A stretch of 64,000 nt of DNA from Chitinivorax sp. PXF-14 (GCF_040812015.1 NZ_JBFNXJ010000011.1:109273-173272); one strand, 5' to 3'. Shown: positions 8,058 through 19,151, counted from the stretch's first letter. A program made the numbers and translations. Notes: generated from the sequence alone by a model not told the origin.

Positions 8058-11000
8058 CTACACTGCCCCTTCTTTCAGCAGCAGCTCGATTTCTTGTGCC
8101 GTCATCGGTTGACCGAACAGAAACCCCTGGCCGACAGTACAGCCGCGGGCGAGCAGGAAGTCGCACTGGGCTTGGGTTTCAATCCCCTCCCCCAGCACCT
8201 CGAGGTTCAGGCCATGGGCCATGGCAATGATGGCGCTGACCAGGGCCGCGTCGTTTGGATCGGAATCAATATCGCGCACAAAGGAGCGGTCGATCTTGAT
8301 CACATCGAGCGGGTAGGTTTTCAGGTAGCTCAGGCTGGAATAGCCCGTCCCGAAATCATCCATCGATATCCGCACCCCCACGGCCTTCAGCCGGCCCAAC
8401 GTGTGGCAGGTGTCCTCCGGCTTGATGATGGCCGTGCTCTCGGTAATTTCCAGGTCCAACAATGCAGGATCAAGCCCGGTCTCCTCCAGAATACCCATGA
8501 TGGTCCGGTCGACATGCTTCAGATGAAACTGCCGTGCGGACAAATTCACGGCCATGGAAGCCGGGGCCAGGCCGGATGCCTGCCAGGCAGCCATCTGCGT
8601 GCAGGCGGTGCGCAACACCCACTCGCCGATCGGGACGATCAGGCCGGTTTCTTCCGCCAAGGGGATGAAATCGTTGGGCGGCACCAGGCCCAGCACAGGA
8701 GAAGACCATCGGACCAAGGCCTCGAGGCCGACAATCTGCCTCGTCGCCAAGGCAATCTGGGGTTGGTAGTACAACACGAATTCATCGCGTTCTATCGCAC
8801 CACGTAAACGCTGCTCGAGCATCAGGCGCTCCATCGCCCGGGCATTCATGTCGCTGCGATAGAACTGGTAGGCGTCACGCCCGATCTCCTTGGCTCGGTA
8901 TAACGCCACATCGGCATTGCGGATCAGTACGTCGATATCGTCAGCATCGTTCGGGTACAAGGCAATGCCGATGCTGACTGAAACGAACAGGTTGTGGCCA
9001 TCGATCTCCATCGGCAGCCGCACAGCCTGGTGCAGCTTCTCCGCCACATTGACCAGATAATCCTCATGCGGCACCTCGGGTACGATCAGGGCAAACTCAT
9101 CGCCCCCCAGGCGTGCCAGTGTGTCACCCCGGCGCAACACCTGCTGCATCCGATGCGACACCGTTTCCAGCAGCCTGTCCCCTACCGCGTGACCGAGGGT
9201 GTCGTTGACCATCTTGAATCGGTCCAGGTCCATGTACAGCAGGCCAAACGGCACCTGCTCACGCACCGAGCTTGCCGCAAGCAACTCAAGGCGATCACGG
9301 AACAAGCGTCGGTTGGGCAGTTGGGTCAAGGCATCGTAGAAAGCGAGATGGCGGATCGTGCTCTCCGCATATTTGCGTTCGCTGATGTCCTCCGCGACGA
9401 TCACATGGTGGGTGATCCTGCCCAGCTTGTCGCGTACAGGCGCGACGGTCTGCAGGCACCAGTAAAGGTCCCCGCTGCGCCGCCGGTAATTGAGCTCCCC
9501 ATGCCATTCGCGCCCGCCCATCATGTCCCTGAACATATGGGCGAAGGTTTCATGGGAACTGGACTCGGTATCGAGTACGGACAGGTTCTGGCCAACGACG
9601 TCGTCGGCCTCGAAACCACTGGTCGTACAGAAGCGCGGATTGACGTACTCGATCAACCCCGTGGAATCGACGATGATGACCATATTGCCACTCTGCTCAA
9701 CCGCCAGGGACAGCTTGCGCACCTGCTCCGATGCCTTGCGCATGGGTGACAGGTCAATCAGCGCACCGAGCAATTTGTCATAGCGCGCGCCACCGGATGC
9801 CATATTCCAATTCAGCGCCACGTTGAGCTCACGGCCATCGAGCGTGCGATAGGTCGTTTCGTTATACGACGACCGGCAGCCGCGCAGCAGGTTGATGCCG
9901 ATCCGCGCGAAACCGCGCAAGGCATCATCGGTCAGGATGTCCCTAACGTGAGAGAGCAGCGCCTCCTTACTCGGCGCACCAAACATGTCCAACGTCGTCT
10001 GATTGACGTTGGTCACGCGAATGCGCCGCCAGAATTCGTAGGCGTACTGCATTTCGGACATCAGCTTGTGCTCGAACTGGTCGCCAAGCTCACTGGCAAG
10101 CTGTTCGAGATAGGCCATGGCGGCTGACAGGTCTTCTTCCCACAGAGAAACCGGCGCGCTGTCGAACAAGCCCCGATAGAGCCGCTCACTATTCTTGAGC
10201 GCATCCTCCATCTGCTTGAGGCCGCTGATGTCGACCGCAAACAGGATGCCCTCGCCGTTGGGCAGCATCGCACCACCGGCCAGCGCTTCGACCTGGCGCC
10301 CATCACGATGCTTCAACGTAATTTCCAGCGGTTTGGAATGGCCGCTGCGGTAGATATCCTCCATAAGCCGGACCGCGCCGGTTTGATCGACCGACAGGAT
10401 ACCTTTCCAGTGGAGAGTCCCCGCGGCCACCTGGGCAGCGTCAAGATCGCTCAGGGCAAGGAAGGTATCGTTGGCCTGGGTAATAAATCCCGACGGAGCA
10501 ACAAATGCCACGCTCAGCATATTCGAATCGAACAGCTGACGTAGGCGCGCACTGCTGATTTCCAGCTCCCTCTGGACCTCAAGCTTTTCGGTGACGTCAT
10601 TTGCGATCACCAGGCGCGCTTGCAGCTTGCCATACTCAACGGCGTGGGATGTGACCGCAACCATGATCTGGCGCCCATCGCGGCTATAGGTTTCCCACAC
10701 GCCGGCATCGTACGCGCTTGCATGTTCGGACGACTGCAGTTGGGCCATCATCGGCAGCATGTGTGCTGCGATCGGCACATCGATGGATGTCGACTCGATA
10801 TCTTCAGGCTGGTAACCATAAGTGCGCAGCATCGACCGGTTGGCAGCGAGAATCCGGTTGGAGCCCCGTTCGTACACACACATCATCTGTGGGTTGTCGT
10901 CGAACAACGCCCGGTAATAGGCGGCAGACTTGCGCAGGTCCTCTTCGTGCTCGATGCGAGCGGACACGTCGCTCACCCAGACCAGAGTGCGATTCTTCAG

Positions 11001-11582
11001 CGAAGCCGGCAGGCGCCTCGCAACCAGTTCCGCATGGAAAACACGAGCATTGCTTCTTTTAGCCTTGAACTGGCGAGCGGCTGCGGCCCCTCCCAGGGCA
11101 ATCGAACCATCCAGGTATACGCTGACCTCGTCCTGGCAATCCGACTCCACCATGCCGATAAAACGCTGACCAACGGCATCGGCGGTTTTGAAATACCCGA
11201 ACATCGATAGAAATGCCGGGTTGGCCATGGAAATCACGCCCTCTTCGAGAACCGCAATAGCGCTCGAAGAAAACTCGAAAACCGCGCGCAATTGGGTATC
11301 CCGCTCTTCCAATACGCGCCGCGTCTGGTTGAGGCGGAAAGAGAGGTAGAGCAGCATGCAGCCAGATACCACAAAGCCAGCCGCCGCCGAGAGTACGTTC
11401 GGTAGCGGTGCGATGGGTTGCCCACCATCCTCCCGTAACAAGACATCGAAGGAAAAATACAGCCAGCCAGTGACGGAGATGAAGAATGACAGCACGAGCA
11501 GGCTAAATATCCAATGTGCAGAAGGGTGCTCGTCCTTGGCGTGTAGAATCAACGTGACCTCGTCATCTAGATGGTACGACAC
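8058..11582 (-). CDS. Membrane-anchored multi-PAS GGDEF/EAL c-di-GMP protein
   Basis: 1174 residues from a GTG at 11582 with a GGCAGG site. Two membrane helices (about 24-48 and 58-80) are followed by about five PAS-type sensor domains (roughly 95-730), then GGDEF and EAL domains. GGDEF (826-830) is intact and preceded by the inhibitory-site motif R-R-G-D. The EAL domain (E-A-L at 954) keeps [22 protein letters not shown] and E-G-I-E-T. Both cyclase and phosphodiesterase sites therefore look usable; which dominates cannot be told from sequence. It is a single gene between the rne terminator and the alaS terminator, so it is probably transcribed alone. The sensed signal is unknown. Confidence 0.93.
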   Translation of the reverse strand: MSYHLDDEVTLILHAKDEHPSAHWIFSLLVLSFFISVTGWLYFSFDVLLREDGGQPIAPLPNVLSAAAGFVVSGCMLLYLSFRLNQTRRVLEERDTQLRAVFEFSSSAIAVLEEGVISMANPAFLSMFGYFKTADAVGQRFIGMVESDCQDEVSVYLDGSIALGGAAAARQFKAKRSNARVFHAELVARRLPASLKNRTLVWVSDVSARIEHEEDLRKSAAYYRALFDDNPQMMCVYERGSNRILAANRSMLRTYGYQPEDIESTSIDVPIAAHMLPMMAQLQSSEHASAYDAGVWETYSRDGRQIMVAVTSHAVEYGKLQARLVIANDVTEKLEVQRELEISSARLRQLFDSNMLSVAFVAPSGFITQANDTFLALSDLDAAQVAAGTLHWKGILSVDQTGAVRLMEDIYRSGHSKPLEITLKHRDGRQVEALAGGAMLPNGEGILFAVDISGLKQMEDALKNSERLYRGLFDSAPVSLWEEDLSAAMAYLEQLASELGDQFEHKLMSEMQYAYEFWRRIRVTNVNQTTLDMFGAPSKEALLSHVRDILTDDALRGFARIGINLLRGCRSSYNETTYRTLDGRELNVALNWNMASGGARYDKLLGALIDLSPMRKASEQVRKLSLAVEQSGNMVIIVDSTGLIEYVNPRFCTTSGFEADDVVGQNLSVLDTESSSHETFAHMFRDMMGGREWHGELNYRRRSGDLYWCLQTVAPVRDKLGRITHHVIVAEDISERKYAESTIRHLAFYDALTQLPNRRLFRDRLELLAASSVREQVPFGLLYMDLDRFKMVNDTLGHAVGDRLLETVSHRMQQVLRRGDTLARLGGDEFALIVPEVPHEDYLVNVAEKLHQAVRLPMEIDGHNLFVSVSIGIALYPNDADDIDVLIRNADVALYRAKEIGRDAYQFYRSDMNARAMERLMLEQRLRGAIERDEFVLYYQPQIALATRQIVGLEALVRWSSPVLGLVPPNDFIPLAEETGLIVPIGEWVLRTACTQMAAWQASGLAPASMAVNLSARQFHLKHVDRTIMGILEETGLDPALLDLEITESTAIIKPEDTCHTLGRLKAVGVRISMDDFGTGYSSLSYLKTYPLDVIKIDRSFVRDIDSDPNDAALVSAIIAMAHGLNLEVLGEGIETQAQCDFLLARGCTVGQGFLFGQPMTAQEIELLLKEGAV

Positions 11583-11620
11583 CTAAACCTGCCGCTGACA
11601 GCTCAGCCACACGTCAGAGA

Positions 11621-11648
11621 CAAAAATGGCCGGCGAATCGCCGGCCAT
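11621..11648 (-). terminator. Rho-independent terminator of alaS
   Basis: A perfect 10-base stem ATGGCCGGCG / CGCCGGCCAT with a 3-base loop is followed on the minus strand by five T. It lies 29 bases beyond the alaS stop and separates the recA-alaS run from the GGDEF/EAL gene. Confidence 0.88.
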
Positions 11649-11676
11649 AAAGCAAAGAAACTACGCCTCGCCCGGA

Positions 11677-14307
11677 TTACTGCAGCTTAGCAGCTACCCA
11701 GGACTGCACCGAGGCCAAAGCCTCGGCCAGCTTGCCGGGGTCGGTCCCCCCGGCCTGTGCCATATCTGGCCGCCCACCGCCCTTGCCACCAACTTGCTGA
11801 GCGACAAAATTAACCAGCTCACCCGCCTTGACCTTGGCGGTCGCATTGGCGGTTACCCCGGCAACCAGACTCACCTTTCCGTCCGCAACGGATGCCAGCA
11901 CCACCGCGGCACTGCCGAGCTTGCCCTTCAGCTTATCCAAGGTTTCGCGCAGAGAGGTGCTGTCCGCGCCCTCCAGCTCGGCCGCCAGCACCTTCACGCC
12001 GGTAATTTCTACCGCCGACTCCAGCAGCTCATCACCCTGGCTTGCGGCCAGCTTGGCCTTCAAGCGATTCAGTTCTTTTTCCAGCACCTTGCAGCTATCC
12101 TGAATCTGGACGATCTTGCCGATCACTTCGCCAGATTGCGCCTTGAGCAGACCGGCAGCCTCTTTGAGCAAGGCCTCCTGTGCCTGCACATAGGCAAGCG
12201 CGCCCTCTCCGGTAACGGCCTCGATACGGCGAACGCCGGCGGCCACACCACCTTCAGCCACGATCTTGAAGAAGCCGATATCGCCGGTACGGTGGACATG
12301 TGTGCCACCACAGAGCTCGGTGGAGAACTGGCCCATTTTCAAGACACGGACTTCATCGCCGTATTTCTCGCCAAACAACGCCATGGCGCCGGCGCGGATG
12401 GCATCGTCGTATGGCATGACGCTTGCGGTTACCTCATAGTTCGCGGCTGCGACATGGTTTACCACCTGCTCGATTCTGGAAATTTCCTCAGCCGTAACGG
12501 GTTGCGGGTGAGCAAAGTCGAAACGCGTGCGCTCATGGTTCACCAACGAGCCCTTTTGCGAAACGTGCTTGCCCAACACCTCGCGCAACGCCGCATGCAG
12601 CAAGTGGGTAGCCGAATGGTTACGCGCAGTCGCCTGGCGTTTGTGCAAATCGATGGTGGCCTGAACGCGGTCACCAACCTTGAGCACACCACGACTCACA
12701 CACCCCATGTGGCCAAATACTGCGGCCTTGAGCTTTTGTGTGTCGCTTACATCGAACAGCGCGTCCAGGCCGCCGTTAGCGGAAATCTCCCCGGCATCGC
12801 CAACCTGACCGCCACCTTCGGCGTAAAAGGCTGTGTTGTCCAGAACAACCACACCCTCGTCACCCGCATGCAACGACGAAACCGCCTCGTTACCCTTGTA
12901 CAGTGCCAGCACCTTTGCGTCGACGCTGGCGCGAAGGTAGCCCTCGAAACACGTCTCGGCGCCATCGTAGTCGACGGCTCCCGTCATCTTGAAGGTAGAC
13001 GCCGCTCGGGCCCGCTCTCGCTGGGCCTCCATCTCACGCTCGAACTCAGCCATGTCGACGGCCACTTGTCGCTCACGACAAATATCGTTGGTCAGATCGA
13101 CAGGGAAGCCGAAGGTATCATAGAGCTTGAATGCCACCTCACCGGGCAACTCAGCCTGACCATCGGCCAGCGCGGCTTCCAGCAAGGCCATGCCGTTATC
13201 GAGCGTTTTGGCAAACTGCTCCTCTTCGGCCTTCAGGGCTGCCATCACGCGCCCCTGGTTCTCCTTGAGTTCTGGGTAGGCATCACCCATCAGCTCAGTC
13301 AGCGTCGGGACCAGCTTGTGGAAGAACAGGCCTTTTTGTCCAAGCTTGTATCCGTGCCGGATGGCCCTGCGAATGATTCGGCGCAGCACGTAGCCGCGGC
13401 CGTCGTTTGCAGGCAATACCCCATCAGCGATCAGGAAAGAGCAGGCACGAATATGGTCCGCAATCACCTTGAGGGAAGGACTATTCCGATCCGCCGCGCC
13501 AGTTGCAGACTGCGCCGCATCGATCAAGGTCTGGAACAGGTCGATTTCGTAATTGGAATGAACATGCTGCAATACCGCCGAAATTCGCTCCAACCCCATA
13601 CCCGTATCAACAGAAGGCTTTGGCAGCGGATGCAGCGTACCGCTTTCGTCGCGGTTGAACTGCATGAAGACGTTATTCCAGATCTCGATATAACGATCCC
13701 CATCCTCCTCGGGGGAGCCGGGCGGCCCACCCCAGATGTCGGCGCCGTGATCGTAGAAAATCTCGGTACATGGGCCACACGGGCCGGTGTCGCCCATGGT
13801 CCAGAAATTGTCGGACGCATATGGCGCGCCCTTGTTGTCGCCGATGCGAATCATGCGCTCAGCAGGGATGCCGACTTCCTTGTGCCAAATATCGTAGGCT
13901 TCGTCATCGGTCGCGTAGACGGTCACCCATAGCTTCTCTTTCGGAAGGTTGAGCCATTCGGGAGATGTCAGGAACTCCCAGGCATACTTGATGGCGTCAT
14001 GCTTGAAATAGTCACCGAAGCTGAAATTGCCCAGCATTTCGAAAAATGTGTGATGCCGGGCCGTATAGCCAACGTTTTCCAGGTCATTGTGCTTACCGCC
14101 GGCGCGCACACATTTCTGGGAGGTAGCCGCCCGGGAATAGGCGCGCTTATCAAACCCCAGGAAGACATCCTTGAACTGATTCATCCCTGCGTTGGTGAAA
14201 AGCAGCGTCGGGTCATTGCCCGGCACCAAGCTACTGGATGCGACCACCTGGTGGCCTTTTGAGGCGAAAAAGTCGAGGAACTTCTGGCGAATATCGGCGG
14301 CTATCAT
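11677..14307 (-). CDS. alaS: Alanyl-tRNA synthetase
   Basis: 876 residues, the normal length. AlaRS charges tRNA-Ala and clears mischarged Ser or Gly in an editing domain. The class II aminoacylation core is at the N-terminus ([11 protein letters not shown] and [12 protein letters not shown]). The editing site is in the second half: H-S-A-T-H in the HxxxH motif and C-G-G-T-H-V-H. The C-terminal C-Ala region ends with [15 protein letters not shown], typical of the family. It follows recA, recX and a small secreted-protein gene on the same strand. The recA-recX-alaS order is the same as in E. coli, where part of recA transcription reads into alaS. Confidence 0.97.
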   Translation of the reverse strand: MIAADIRQKFLDFFASKGHQVVASSSLVPGNDPTLLFTNAGMNQFKDVFLGFDKRAYSRAATSQKCVRAGGKHNDLENVGYTARHHTFFEMLGNFSFGDYFKHDAIKYAWEFLTSPEWLNLPKEKLWVTVYATDDEAYDIWHKEVGIPAERMIRIGDNKGAPYASDNFWTMGDTGPCGPCTEIFYDHGADIWGGPPGSPEEDGDRYIEIWNNVFMQFNRDESGTLHPLPKPSVDTGMGLERISAVLQHVHSNYEIDLFQTLIDAAQSATGAADRNSPSLKVIADHIRACSFLIADGVLPANDGRGYVLRRIIRRAIRHGYKLGQKGLFFHKLVPTLTELMGDAYPELKENQGRVMAALKAEEEQFAKTLDNGMALLEAALADGQAELPGEVAFKLYDTFGFPVDLTNDICRERQVAVDMAEFEREMEAQRERARAASTFKMTGAVDYDGAETCFEGYLRASVDAKVLALYKGNEAVSSLHAGDEGVVVLDNTAFYAEGGGQVGDAGEISANGGLDALFDVSDTQKLKAAVFGHMGCVSRGVLKVGDRVQATIDLHKRQATARNHSATHLLHAALREVLGKHVSQKGSLVNHERTRFDFAHPQPVTAEEISRIEQVVNHVAAANYEVTASVMPYDDAIRAGAMALFGEKYGDEVRVLKMGQFSTELCGGTHVHRTGDIGFFKIVAEGGVAAGVRRIEAVTGEGALAYVQAQEALLKEAAGLLKAQSGEVIGKIVQIQDSCKVLEKELNRLKAKLAASQGDELLESAVEITGVKVLAAELEGADSTSLRETLDKLKGKLGSAAVVLASVADGKVSLVAGVTANATAKVKAGELVNFVAQQVGGKGGGRPDMAQAGGTDPGKLAEALASVQSWVAAKLQ

Positions 14308-14337
14308 TCGGTAAACCTTGATCTATTCCTAAAATGC

Positions 14338-14802
14338 TTATTGAACGCTTGATGTCGTCAATGCCTCGTCTGCCGTATCGGGTACAACGGTTGCGGCGCC
14401 GTACTCGAAAGCGACTACTTTCGAGTCATTCAGCCCACACCGCACACTAAGCGGCTGCCATGCGCCAGATTTACTCCGGCGCTTGGCGAGTACATTGAAA
14501 CTGACGACGGATGCCACCACACGCGGCTTGGCATCGCTGAATTTCTTCCCCCATGGCTCAACGATCGCGCCCAGATAGCTTGGCTGCCGGTGTTGAAGTG
14601 GATCTCGCAGATCGAGCTGCTGAAAATTGAGGCTCTTGGCGACAATTTCCTCCGCTGCCACAAGGCACTGCGCCACACCGGGCTGGATACCGTCAAGCCT
14701 GCCATAGGCTTCGACACGCTGTGGCAAGGTAGCAGCGCATGTTACCTCAGCACAGGACAAAAAGGCTAAAACCGAAACAAATCGCCATCGAATCAATCGC
14801 AA
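14338..14802 (-). CDS. Small secreted protein of unknown function
   Basis: 154 residues. The first 24 look like a signal peptide: basic start (M-R-L-I-R-W-R), hydrophobic core (F-V-S-V-L-A-F-L), and a plausible cleavage after T-C-A. The mature part has no motif I recognise. It contains an internal Cys in E-G/Q-C-L-V and another in V-R-C-G-L-N-D, which could form a disulphide in the periplasm. Its start overlaps the recX stop by 10 bases and it ends 30 bases before alaS, so it is almost certainly co-transcribed with both. An exported protein inside the recA-recX-alaS run is unexpected and no role can be given. Confidence 0.7.
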   Translation of the reverse strand: MRLIRWRFVSVLAFLSCAEVTCAATLPQRVEAYGRLDGIQPGVAQCLVAAEEIVAKSLNFQQLDLRDPLQHRQPSYLGAIVEPWGKKFSDAKPRVVASVVSFNVLAKRRSKSGAWQPLSVRCGLNDSKVVAFEYGAATVVPDTADEALTTSSVQ

Positions 14803-15257
14803 TCCCCCACACTTCTCAGCACACGGCGAATCAACTCATAGTCAAACCCACGGGACAGCAAAAATCTGATTTGGCGGACCCGCTCTTTTTCATCCACGGC
14901 CTTTCGGCCAAATTTTTTCTGCCACAGCGCATGTGCCGTGTCGAAATCACCCGATGCCACTGCAGCTAATTCCTCGGAAATCAACTCAGGCGGGGCACCT
15001 TTTTGTTTCAGTTCCTGCTGAATGCGGCGGCTCCCCATCCTGCCGGCCCGACTACGTATCAATTGCTCGGCAAAACGCTCATCTGACAGCCAGTTACTGG
15101 ATGTCAATTCGTCGAGTAATGCCCCCACCGCCGCTCGGTCGTTACTCACACCCAACAGCTTCTGCTCAAGCTCGAGTCGGGAGTGCTCCCGTCTGGCAAG
15201 CAGACGCAAAGCACGCTCCCGCAATGCTTTGGCCAGGCTATCAGAAGGCAGGCTCAT
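14793..15257 (-). CDS. recX: Regulatory protein RecX
   Basis: 154 residues if it starts at the ATG at 15257 (M-S-L-P-S-D), overlapping the recA stop by 17 bases; a longer frame reaches 15344 but that extension runs back inside recA. RecX limits RecA filament growth. The protein has the helical-repeat composition of the family: [15 protein letters not shown] near the start, [28 protein letters not shown], and the closing [12 protein letters not shown]. Length and adjacency to recA support the call. Translation is probably coupled to recA through the overlap. Confidence 0.93.
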   Translation of the reverse strand: MSLPSDSLAKALRERALRLLARREHSRLELEQKLLGVSNDRAAVGALLDELTSSNWLSDERFAEQLIRSRAGRMGSRRIQQELKQKGAPPELISEELAAVASGDFDTAHALWQKKFGRKAVDEKERVRQIRFLLSRGFDYELIRRVLRSVGDCD

Positions 15258-16287
15258 CCTCGGTATCGCCAGATTCCTGGTAGTTGGCGGCTGCCACGTT
15301 AATACCCGCTGCGTCACGCACCTTCGCCTCGATTTCACGGGCAATCGCGGAGTTTTCCTTCAGGTATTCGCGCGAGTTATCCTTGCCCTGGCCAATTTTC
15401 TGGCCATTGTAGGAATACCATGCACCCGACTTCTCGACGATCTTGTGCTGGACACCCAGCTCGATGATCTCTCCTTCCCGCGAAATCCCTTCACCGTAGA
15501 GAATGTCGAACAACGCCTCTTTGAACGGCGGGGACACCTTGTTCTTGACGACCTTGACGCGCGTTTCGTTGCCAACGACCTCTTCGCCCTTCTTGATCCC
15601 GCCGATGCGGCGAATATCCAGGCGGACCGATGCGTAGAATTTCAGCGCATTCCCGCCAGTCGTGGTCTCAGGGTTGCCGAACATAACGCCGATTTTCATG
15701 CGAATCTGGTTGATGAAGATCACCAGCGTATTGGTTCGCTTGATATTGCCGGTCAGCTTGCGCAAGGCCTGGGACATCAAGCGTGCTTGCAAGCCGACAT
15801 GGCTGTCGCCCATCTCGCCCTCGATTTCAGCCTTGGGCGTCAGCGCGGCCACCGAGTCGACAACGATGATGTCCACACCGCCGGAACGAACCAGCATGTC
15901 TGCAATTTCAAGCGCCTGCTCACCAGTGTCGGGTTGGGAAATCAGCATTTCCGGCACGTTGACACCAAGCTTGGTGGCATAGGCCGGATCCAGCGCATTT
16001 TCCGCATCGATATAGGCCGCGATACCCCCGAGCTTTTGAACCTCGGCAACGACTTGCAGGCAAAGCGTGGTCTTACCGCTCGACTCTGGGCCATAGATTT
16101 CGACGATCCGCCCGCGTGGCAAACCGCCGACCCCGAGCGCCAGATCAAGTCCAAGCGACCCAGTGGAAACAACCTGCAGGCCGTTTTCAATCTGGTTCTC
16201 GCCCATCTTCATGATGGAGCCTTTGCCGAACTGCTTCTCGATTTGCGCTAATGCGGCAGCCAGCGCTTTGCTTTTGTTTTCATTCAT
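15241..16287 (-). CDS. recA: Recombinase RecA
   Basis: 348 residues, standard length. RecA forms filaments on single-stranded DNA, drives homologous recombination, and triggers LexA self-cleavage. The Walker A loop G-P-E-S-S-G-K-T-T is near residue 66; other landmarks are the hallmark [21 protein letters not shown] and the DNA-binding loop after [12 protein letters not shown]. The acidic C-terminus (E-D-E-P-A-F) is usual. A LexA-like box lies 75-90 bases upstream. It is the first gene of the leftward run recA-recX-orf-alaS. Confidence 0.98.
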   Translation of the reverse strand: MNENKSKALAAALAQIEKQFGKGSIMKMGENQIENGLQVVSTGSLGLDLALGVGGLPRGRIVEIYGPESSGKTTLCLQVVAEVQKLGGIAAYIDAENALDPAYATKLGVNVPEMLISQPDTGEQALEIADMLVRSGGVDIIVVDSVAALTPKAEIEGEMGDSHVGLQARLMSQALRKLTGNIKRTNTLVIFINQIRMKIGVMFGNPETTTGGNALKFYASVRLDIRRIGGIKKGEEVVGNETRVKVVKNKVSPPFKEALFDILYGEGISREGEIIELGVQHKIVEKSGAWYSYNGQKIGQGKDNSREYLKENSAIAREIEAKVRDAAGINVAAANYQESGDTEDEPAF

Positions 16288-16361
16288 TTAGATCGTCCCT
16301 TGATCCAGATAAGCGATCGATTATCGCACAATTAGCCGAGCACCCTTCTCGGCGCCAATAC

Positions 16362-16377
16362 CTGAATATTAATACAG
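16362..16377 (-). promoter_or_regulatory. LexA-binding site (SOS box) at the recA promoter
   Basis: Read on the recA strand the site is CTGTATTAATATTCAG, close to the gammaproteobacterial/betaproteobacterial SOS consensus CTG-T-N8-A-CAG, with one end base altered (TCAG for ACAG). A possible -35 (TTGTGA at 16388-16393) lies just upstream, so the box would cover the -10 region, a usual arrangement for LexA repression. Confidence 0.85.
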
Positions 16378-16531
16378 CAAGCGGAATTCACAAATAGAAT
16401 TTGTTGTGATGGTTGCCTGGAGGCAGGATCGACCTCACAAGTAATCCAGGAAGAGGGCGCGAGCCGTCGGCAAGTCGTGGGGCCAGGCGGCGCCCTAGCG
16501 CGCGATCAATGGGTTGGTAATAATCGAGCAG

Positions 16532-16554
16532 GCGGCCCACTGGTAGTGGGCCGC
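16532..16554 (-). terminator. Perfect hairpin behind the small basic secreted protein gene
   Basis: A 10-base perfect stem GCGGCCCACT / AGTGGGCCGC with a 3-base loop lies 11 bases past the stop of the leftward gene at 16565-16918. No T run follows on the minus strand, so it may be a weak or Rho-assisted terminator or an mRNA 3'-end stabiliser. Confidence 0.55.
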
Positions 16555-16564
16555 AAAGAAGGGG

Positions 16565-16918
16565 CTAGCGCTTCGCTTGCTTCTTGTGCGTGGGCTTGGG
16601 TTTGGCTGCCGCGGCTTTGCCGCCCTTTGGCTGGCTCGCCGCCGGATGGCCACTCGGCTTAGACGACGATCGAGTCGACTTGCCCTGGGGGTGAGCAGCC
16701 TTACCCTTACGGGCTTTCATGCTCACCTTGGCGGTTTCTGCTGCCTGCACCTTCTTAGCTGGCCGTGCAGGCTCAATACGTTCAGCCTTTTCGGGTGCTG
16801 GCGTCACGATTGCGCCGGGTGCATCACCGGGAAGCGGCGGCGGGCCATCGGCAGCCGTTGCCGGTTGAGCCAGCATGGCTCCAACAAACGCAAAAATTGC
16901 CACTCTTGTATTGATCAC
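16565..16918 (-). CDS. Small basic Lys/Ala/Pro-rich exported protein, unknown function
   Basis: 117 residues. Residues 1-22 form a convincing signal peptide (hydrophobic V-A-I-F-A-F-V-G-A-M-L, cleavage after A-T-A-A). The remainder is low complexity: a Pro/Gly stretch, then Lys/Ala/Ser-rich sequence with many K-A, K-P and K-K pairs resembling the tails of histone-H1-like proteins, ending K-K-Q-A-K-R. It is very basic and likely disordered. If exported it could bind the cell wall, DNA or lipopolysaccharide, but nothing shows which. It is monocistronic, between the recA promoter region and the divergent pseudokinase gene. Low complexity limits confidence, though signal peptide and hairpin support a real gene. 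Confidence 0.65.
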   Translation of the reverse strand: MINTRVAIFAFVGAMLAQPATAADGPPPLPGDAPGAIVTPAPEKAERIEPARPAKKVQAAETAKVSMKARKGKAAHPQGKSTRSSSKPSGHPAASQPKGGKAAAAKPKPTHKKQAKR

Positions 16919-17082
16919 AGTCTATCCTTCTCTACATCCGGGCATATCCCGCCGGTCGCGGGCGCGCCCCGTCAAACCTTGTTGCAGCGGTCTTTATGGC
17001 ATAATCATGCCGCATGCATGACTGCCGCCTGTCGAATCCGGTAGTTCCGTCCTGACAACCCTGACCCTATTAAGTTGCAGAT

Positions 17083-18942
17083 ATGTCCAATCTTGGCGAA
17101 CATCCGCAAACGCCGGCTCCGATTATTCAAATCGAAAAATTCCTCAGTTCCAAGAACACGGAACGCTGGTGCAAGATATTGTCTCCGGCCTTTCCCGGCG
17201 CGGCCTATTGGCTTTGCCAGGAGGCGCGTATCTTACAGGAATTCAATCATCAGCACCCCTTCGTCGCCCGCTTCATCGGGGTCGATATTGAACGTCGGAT
17301 TTTGGTAACGGAGGCACCTGGATTCACGCTGTCCCAGTGGCTTGCGACGCCCACACAAGCGCTCGACCACCCCTTCCAGCGGTCCAGCGATTTGTTGCGA
17401 CTGATGGTTGCCGTATGTGAAATCGCCGATGCACTGCATCGAAAAGGCGTGGTCCATGGCGGCTTGCGGCCTGATGCTCTGTGTATCAACCTCGATTCGA
17501 GCCGGCACGTTGATTACACCTCGATCAAGCTGATCGACTTCGGTAGCGCGCATAGTGCGCAGCATCGTCTCGAAAAGCCGCTCTTCATCGACCCGGATCA
17601 TCGCAACGCTAATTATCTGTCACCCGCGATGAGGGATGTCATCCGCAAGGATTGGCAGGAATATTTGCGGGTAGTTGAAGAGACGGACAAGTTGGGCTGG
17701 TTCGAGCTGTCAGAGCGCGCCAAGTCTCAGTACGAAACGGTTCTGCTGTCGAGCGTCCAGGCCAATCACCTCGACTGGCGCGTCGACATGTTCAGTCTGG
17801 GCTACTGGTTCTCACAAATATCGCTGCATCGCATCGACTACTTCAACGCATCACACCAGGAAAAGCTGCCCAAGGTGCTCAAGCGCATGCAGAAGACGCT
17901 TTGGCAAGGCGGCTACGGTAGCTTCGACGCCTTGTTGCGTGAACTTCGCAGCTTCGAACTCGACCCTCAGCCGGCCTTGGTCGATGCCCTTCCTGCCAGT
18001 GGCTCCGTCGCCTCGCTGTCGCCTACGCCGGAGTCCGCCTATGTACCGGCCTCTGAGGTCATGGGCACGGTTGCCGCACCCGAGACCTTTGCCCCATCAG
18101 GTAAAGCCAGCCACCTTTCCGGCGCGCTCGACGCGGCTCGCGCCAAGGCGCACAAGCGCAAGCAGCTGCAGGCGCTGGTTGCCGGTGCGGCCGCACTCGC
18201 CATCGGCTTTGCCGGGATGATGTGGTATTTGTCCAAACCGGCAGAACCCAAGGCGGAGTTCACCCAGCCAACACTCGACCACCCCGAATCATCCGTCGAG
18301 CGGCCTACCGCTCATGCGGCAAGCAACACCAAGGCAGCGCCGGTCGCAGTGCAAGAGCCTGCCACGCCACCTGCGCAGCAGGATACACCCGTCAGTCCAA
18401 CGGAAGTGCCCGCACCTTCCGTCGACAGCACACCGCAACCGGCCCCCGTAGCAACCAGCCCTGCCGAGCCTCAGAATGATCTGCGCAAACGGGCGGAAGG
18501 CGGGGACGCAAAGTCTCAGACCGAGCTGGGGCTGGCCTACCGCAGCGGCAGAGGTGTGCCGCAGGACAACGAGCAAGCCGTGAAGTGGTATCGCAAGGCG
18601 GCTGAACAAGGCGAACCGGATGCCCAGGCTTACCTTGGCTTCATGTACATGACTGGCAGAGGGGTCGCCCGCGATGACAAGGAGGCGGCACGCTGGCACC
18701 GCAAGGCGGCAGAGGCCGGCAGCGCCCTGGGTCAGTACAATCTTGGGCTGATGTACATGCATGGCCGTGGCGGGCTTGATCAAAGCAATGTCAACTCGTT
18801 CACCTGGCTGAAATTGTCTGCCGAAGGCGGCAACGGGGCAGCCCGATCACAATTGGTAACACTGGAACAGCAGATGAGTAAGGCCGATCTGCAAGAAGCG
18901 AACCGCATGGTCGCCAACTGGAAAACCAAGCACAAGAACTGA
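17083..18942 (+). CDS. Membrane-anchored pseudokinase with C-terminal Sel1 repeats
   Basis: 619 residues in three parts. Residues 20-300 follow the Ser/Thr protein kinase fold: an alpha-C-like Q-E-A-R-I-L, a degenerate catalytic loop H-G-G-L-R-P-D-A-L (125-133) in place of H-R-D-L-K-P-E-N, an intact D-F-G (152-154), and F-S-L-G-Y-W-F for helix F. The catalytic Asp and the Mg-binding Asn of the loop are both replaced and no clear ATP-binding Lys is visible, so phosphotransfer is unlikely. A single membrane helix follows (about 361-383). The C-terminal part, after a Pro/Ala linker, holds about three Sel1-type repeats (466-600; A-x-x-G-x-x-x-A-Q-x-x-L-G-x-x-Y). Kinase-like part inside, Sel1 part outside is the expected topology. 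Partner unknown. Confidence 0.85.
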   Translation: MSNLGEHPQTPAPIIQIEKFLSSKNTERWCKILSPAFPGAAYWLCQEARILQEFNHQHPFVARFIGVDIERRILVTEAPGFTLSQWLATPTQALDHPFQRSSDLLRLMVAVCEIADALHRKGVVHGGLRPDALCINLDSSRHVDYTSIKLIDFGSAHSAQHRLEKPLFIDPDHRNANYLSPAMRDVIRKDWQEYLRVVEETDKLGWFELSERAKSQYETVLLSSVQANHLDWRVDMFSLGYWFSQISLHRIDYFNASHQEKLPKVLKRMQKTLWQGGYGSFDALLRELRSFELDPQPALVDALPASGSVASLSPTPESAYVPASEVMGTVAAPETFAPSGKASHLSGALDAARAKAHKRKQLQALVAGAAALAIGFAGMMWYLSKPAEPKAEFTQPTLDHPESSVERPTAHAASNTKAAPVAVQEPATPPAQQDTPVSPTEVPAPSVDSTPQPAPVATSPAEPQNDLRKRAEGGDAKSQTELGLAYRSGRGVPQDNEQAVKWYRKAAEQGEPDAQAYLGFMYMTGRGVARDDKEAARWHRKAAEAGSALGQYNLGLMYMHGRGGLDQSNVNSFTWLKLSAEGGNGAARSQLVTLEQQMSKADLQEANRMVANWKTKHKN

Positions 18943-19021
18943 CCCGGCCCCGCTTTTCATACCCCCTCAGGAAGGCGCACCTGGCGCGCCAACCGGGCCT
19001 TCGGCAAAAACTCTCAAGCGC

Positions 19022-19050
19022 TTGACTCTGTGCCGCCTTTACTCTTAAAT
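19022..19050 (+). promoter_or_regulatory. Candidate cspA promoter
   Basis: TTGACT and TTAAAT are separated by exactly 17 bases. The predicted start leaves a leader of about 95 bases before the cold-shock gene, in line with the long leaders of cspA-type genes. The leader includes TAGAATTCGGG at 19058-19068, a string repeated in the pckG upstream region. Confidence 0.55.
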
Positions 19051-19151
19051 GCTGCGTTAGAATTCGGGCTCTAAAGCCAGACGGTCAGTCTGTTTTCGGC
19101 ACCGCAATTCAACAATCAACAAAGAAGTTGGATACAGACAAGGTGAGGAAT

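Noticed and set aside
11626..13932. 768-codon plus-strand open frame opposite alaS
   Set aside because: It is antisense to alaS, which is conserved over its full length; the translation resembles no family.
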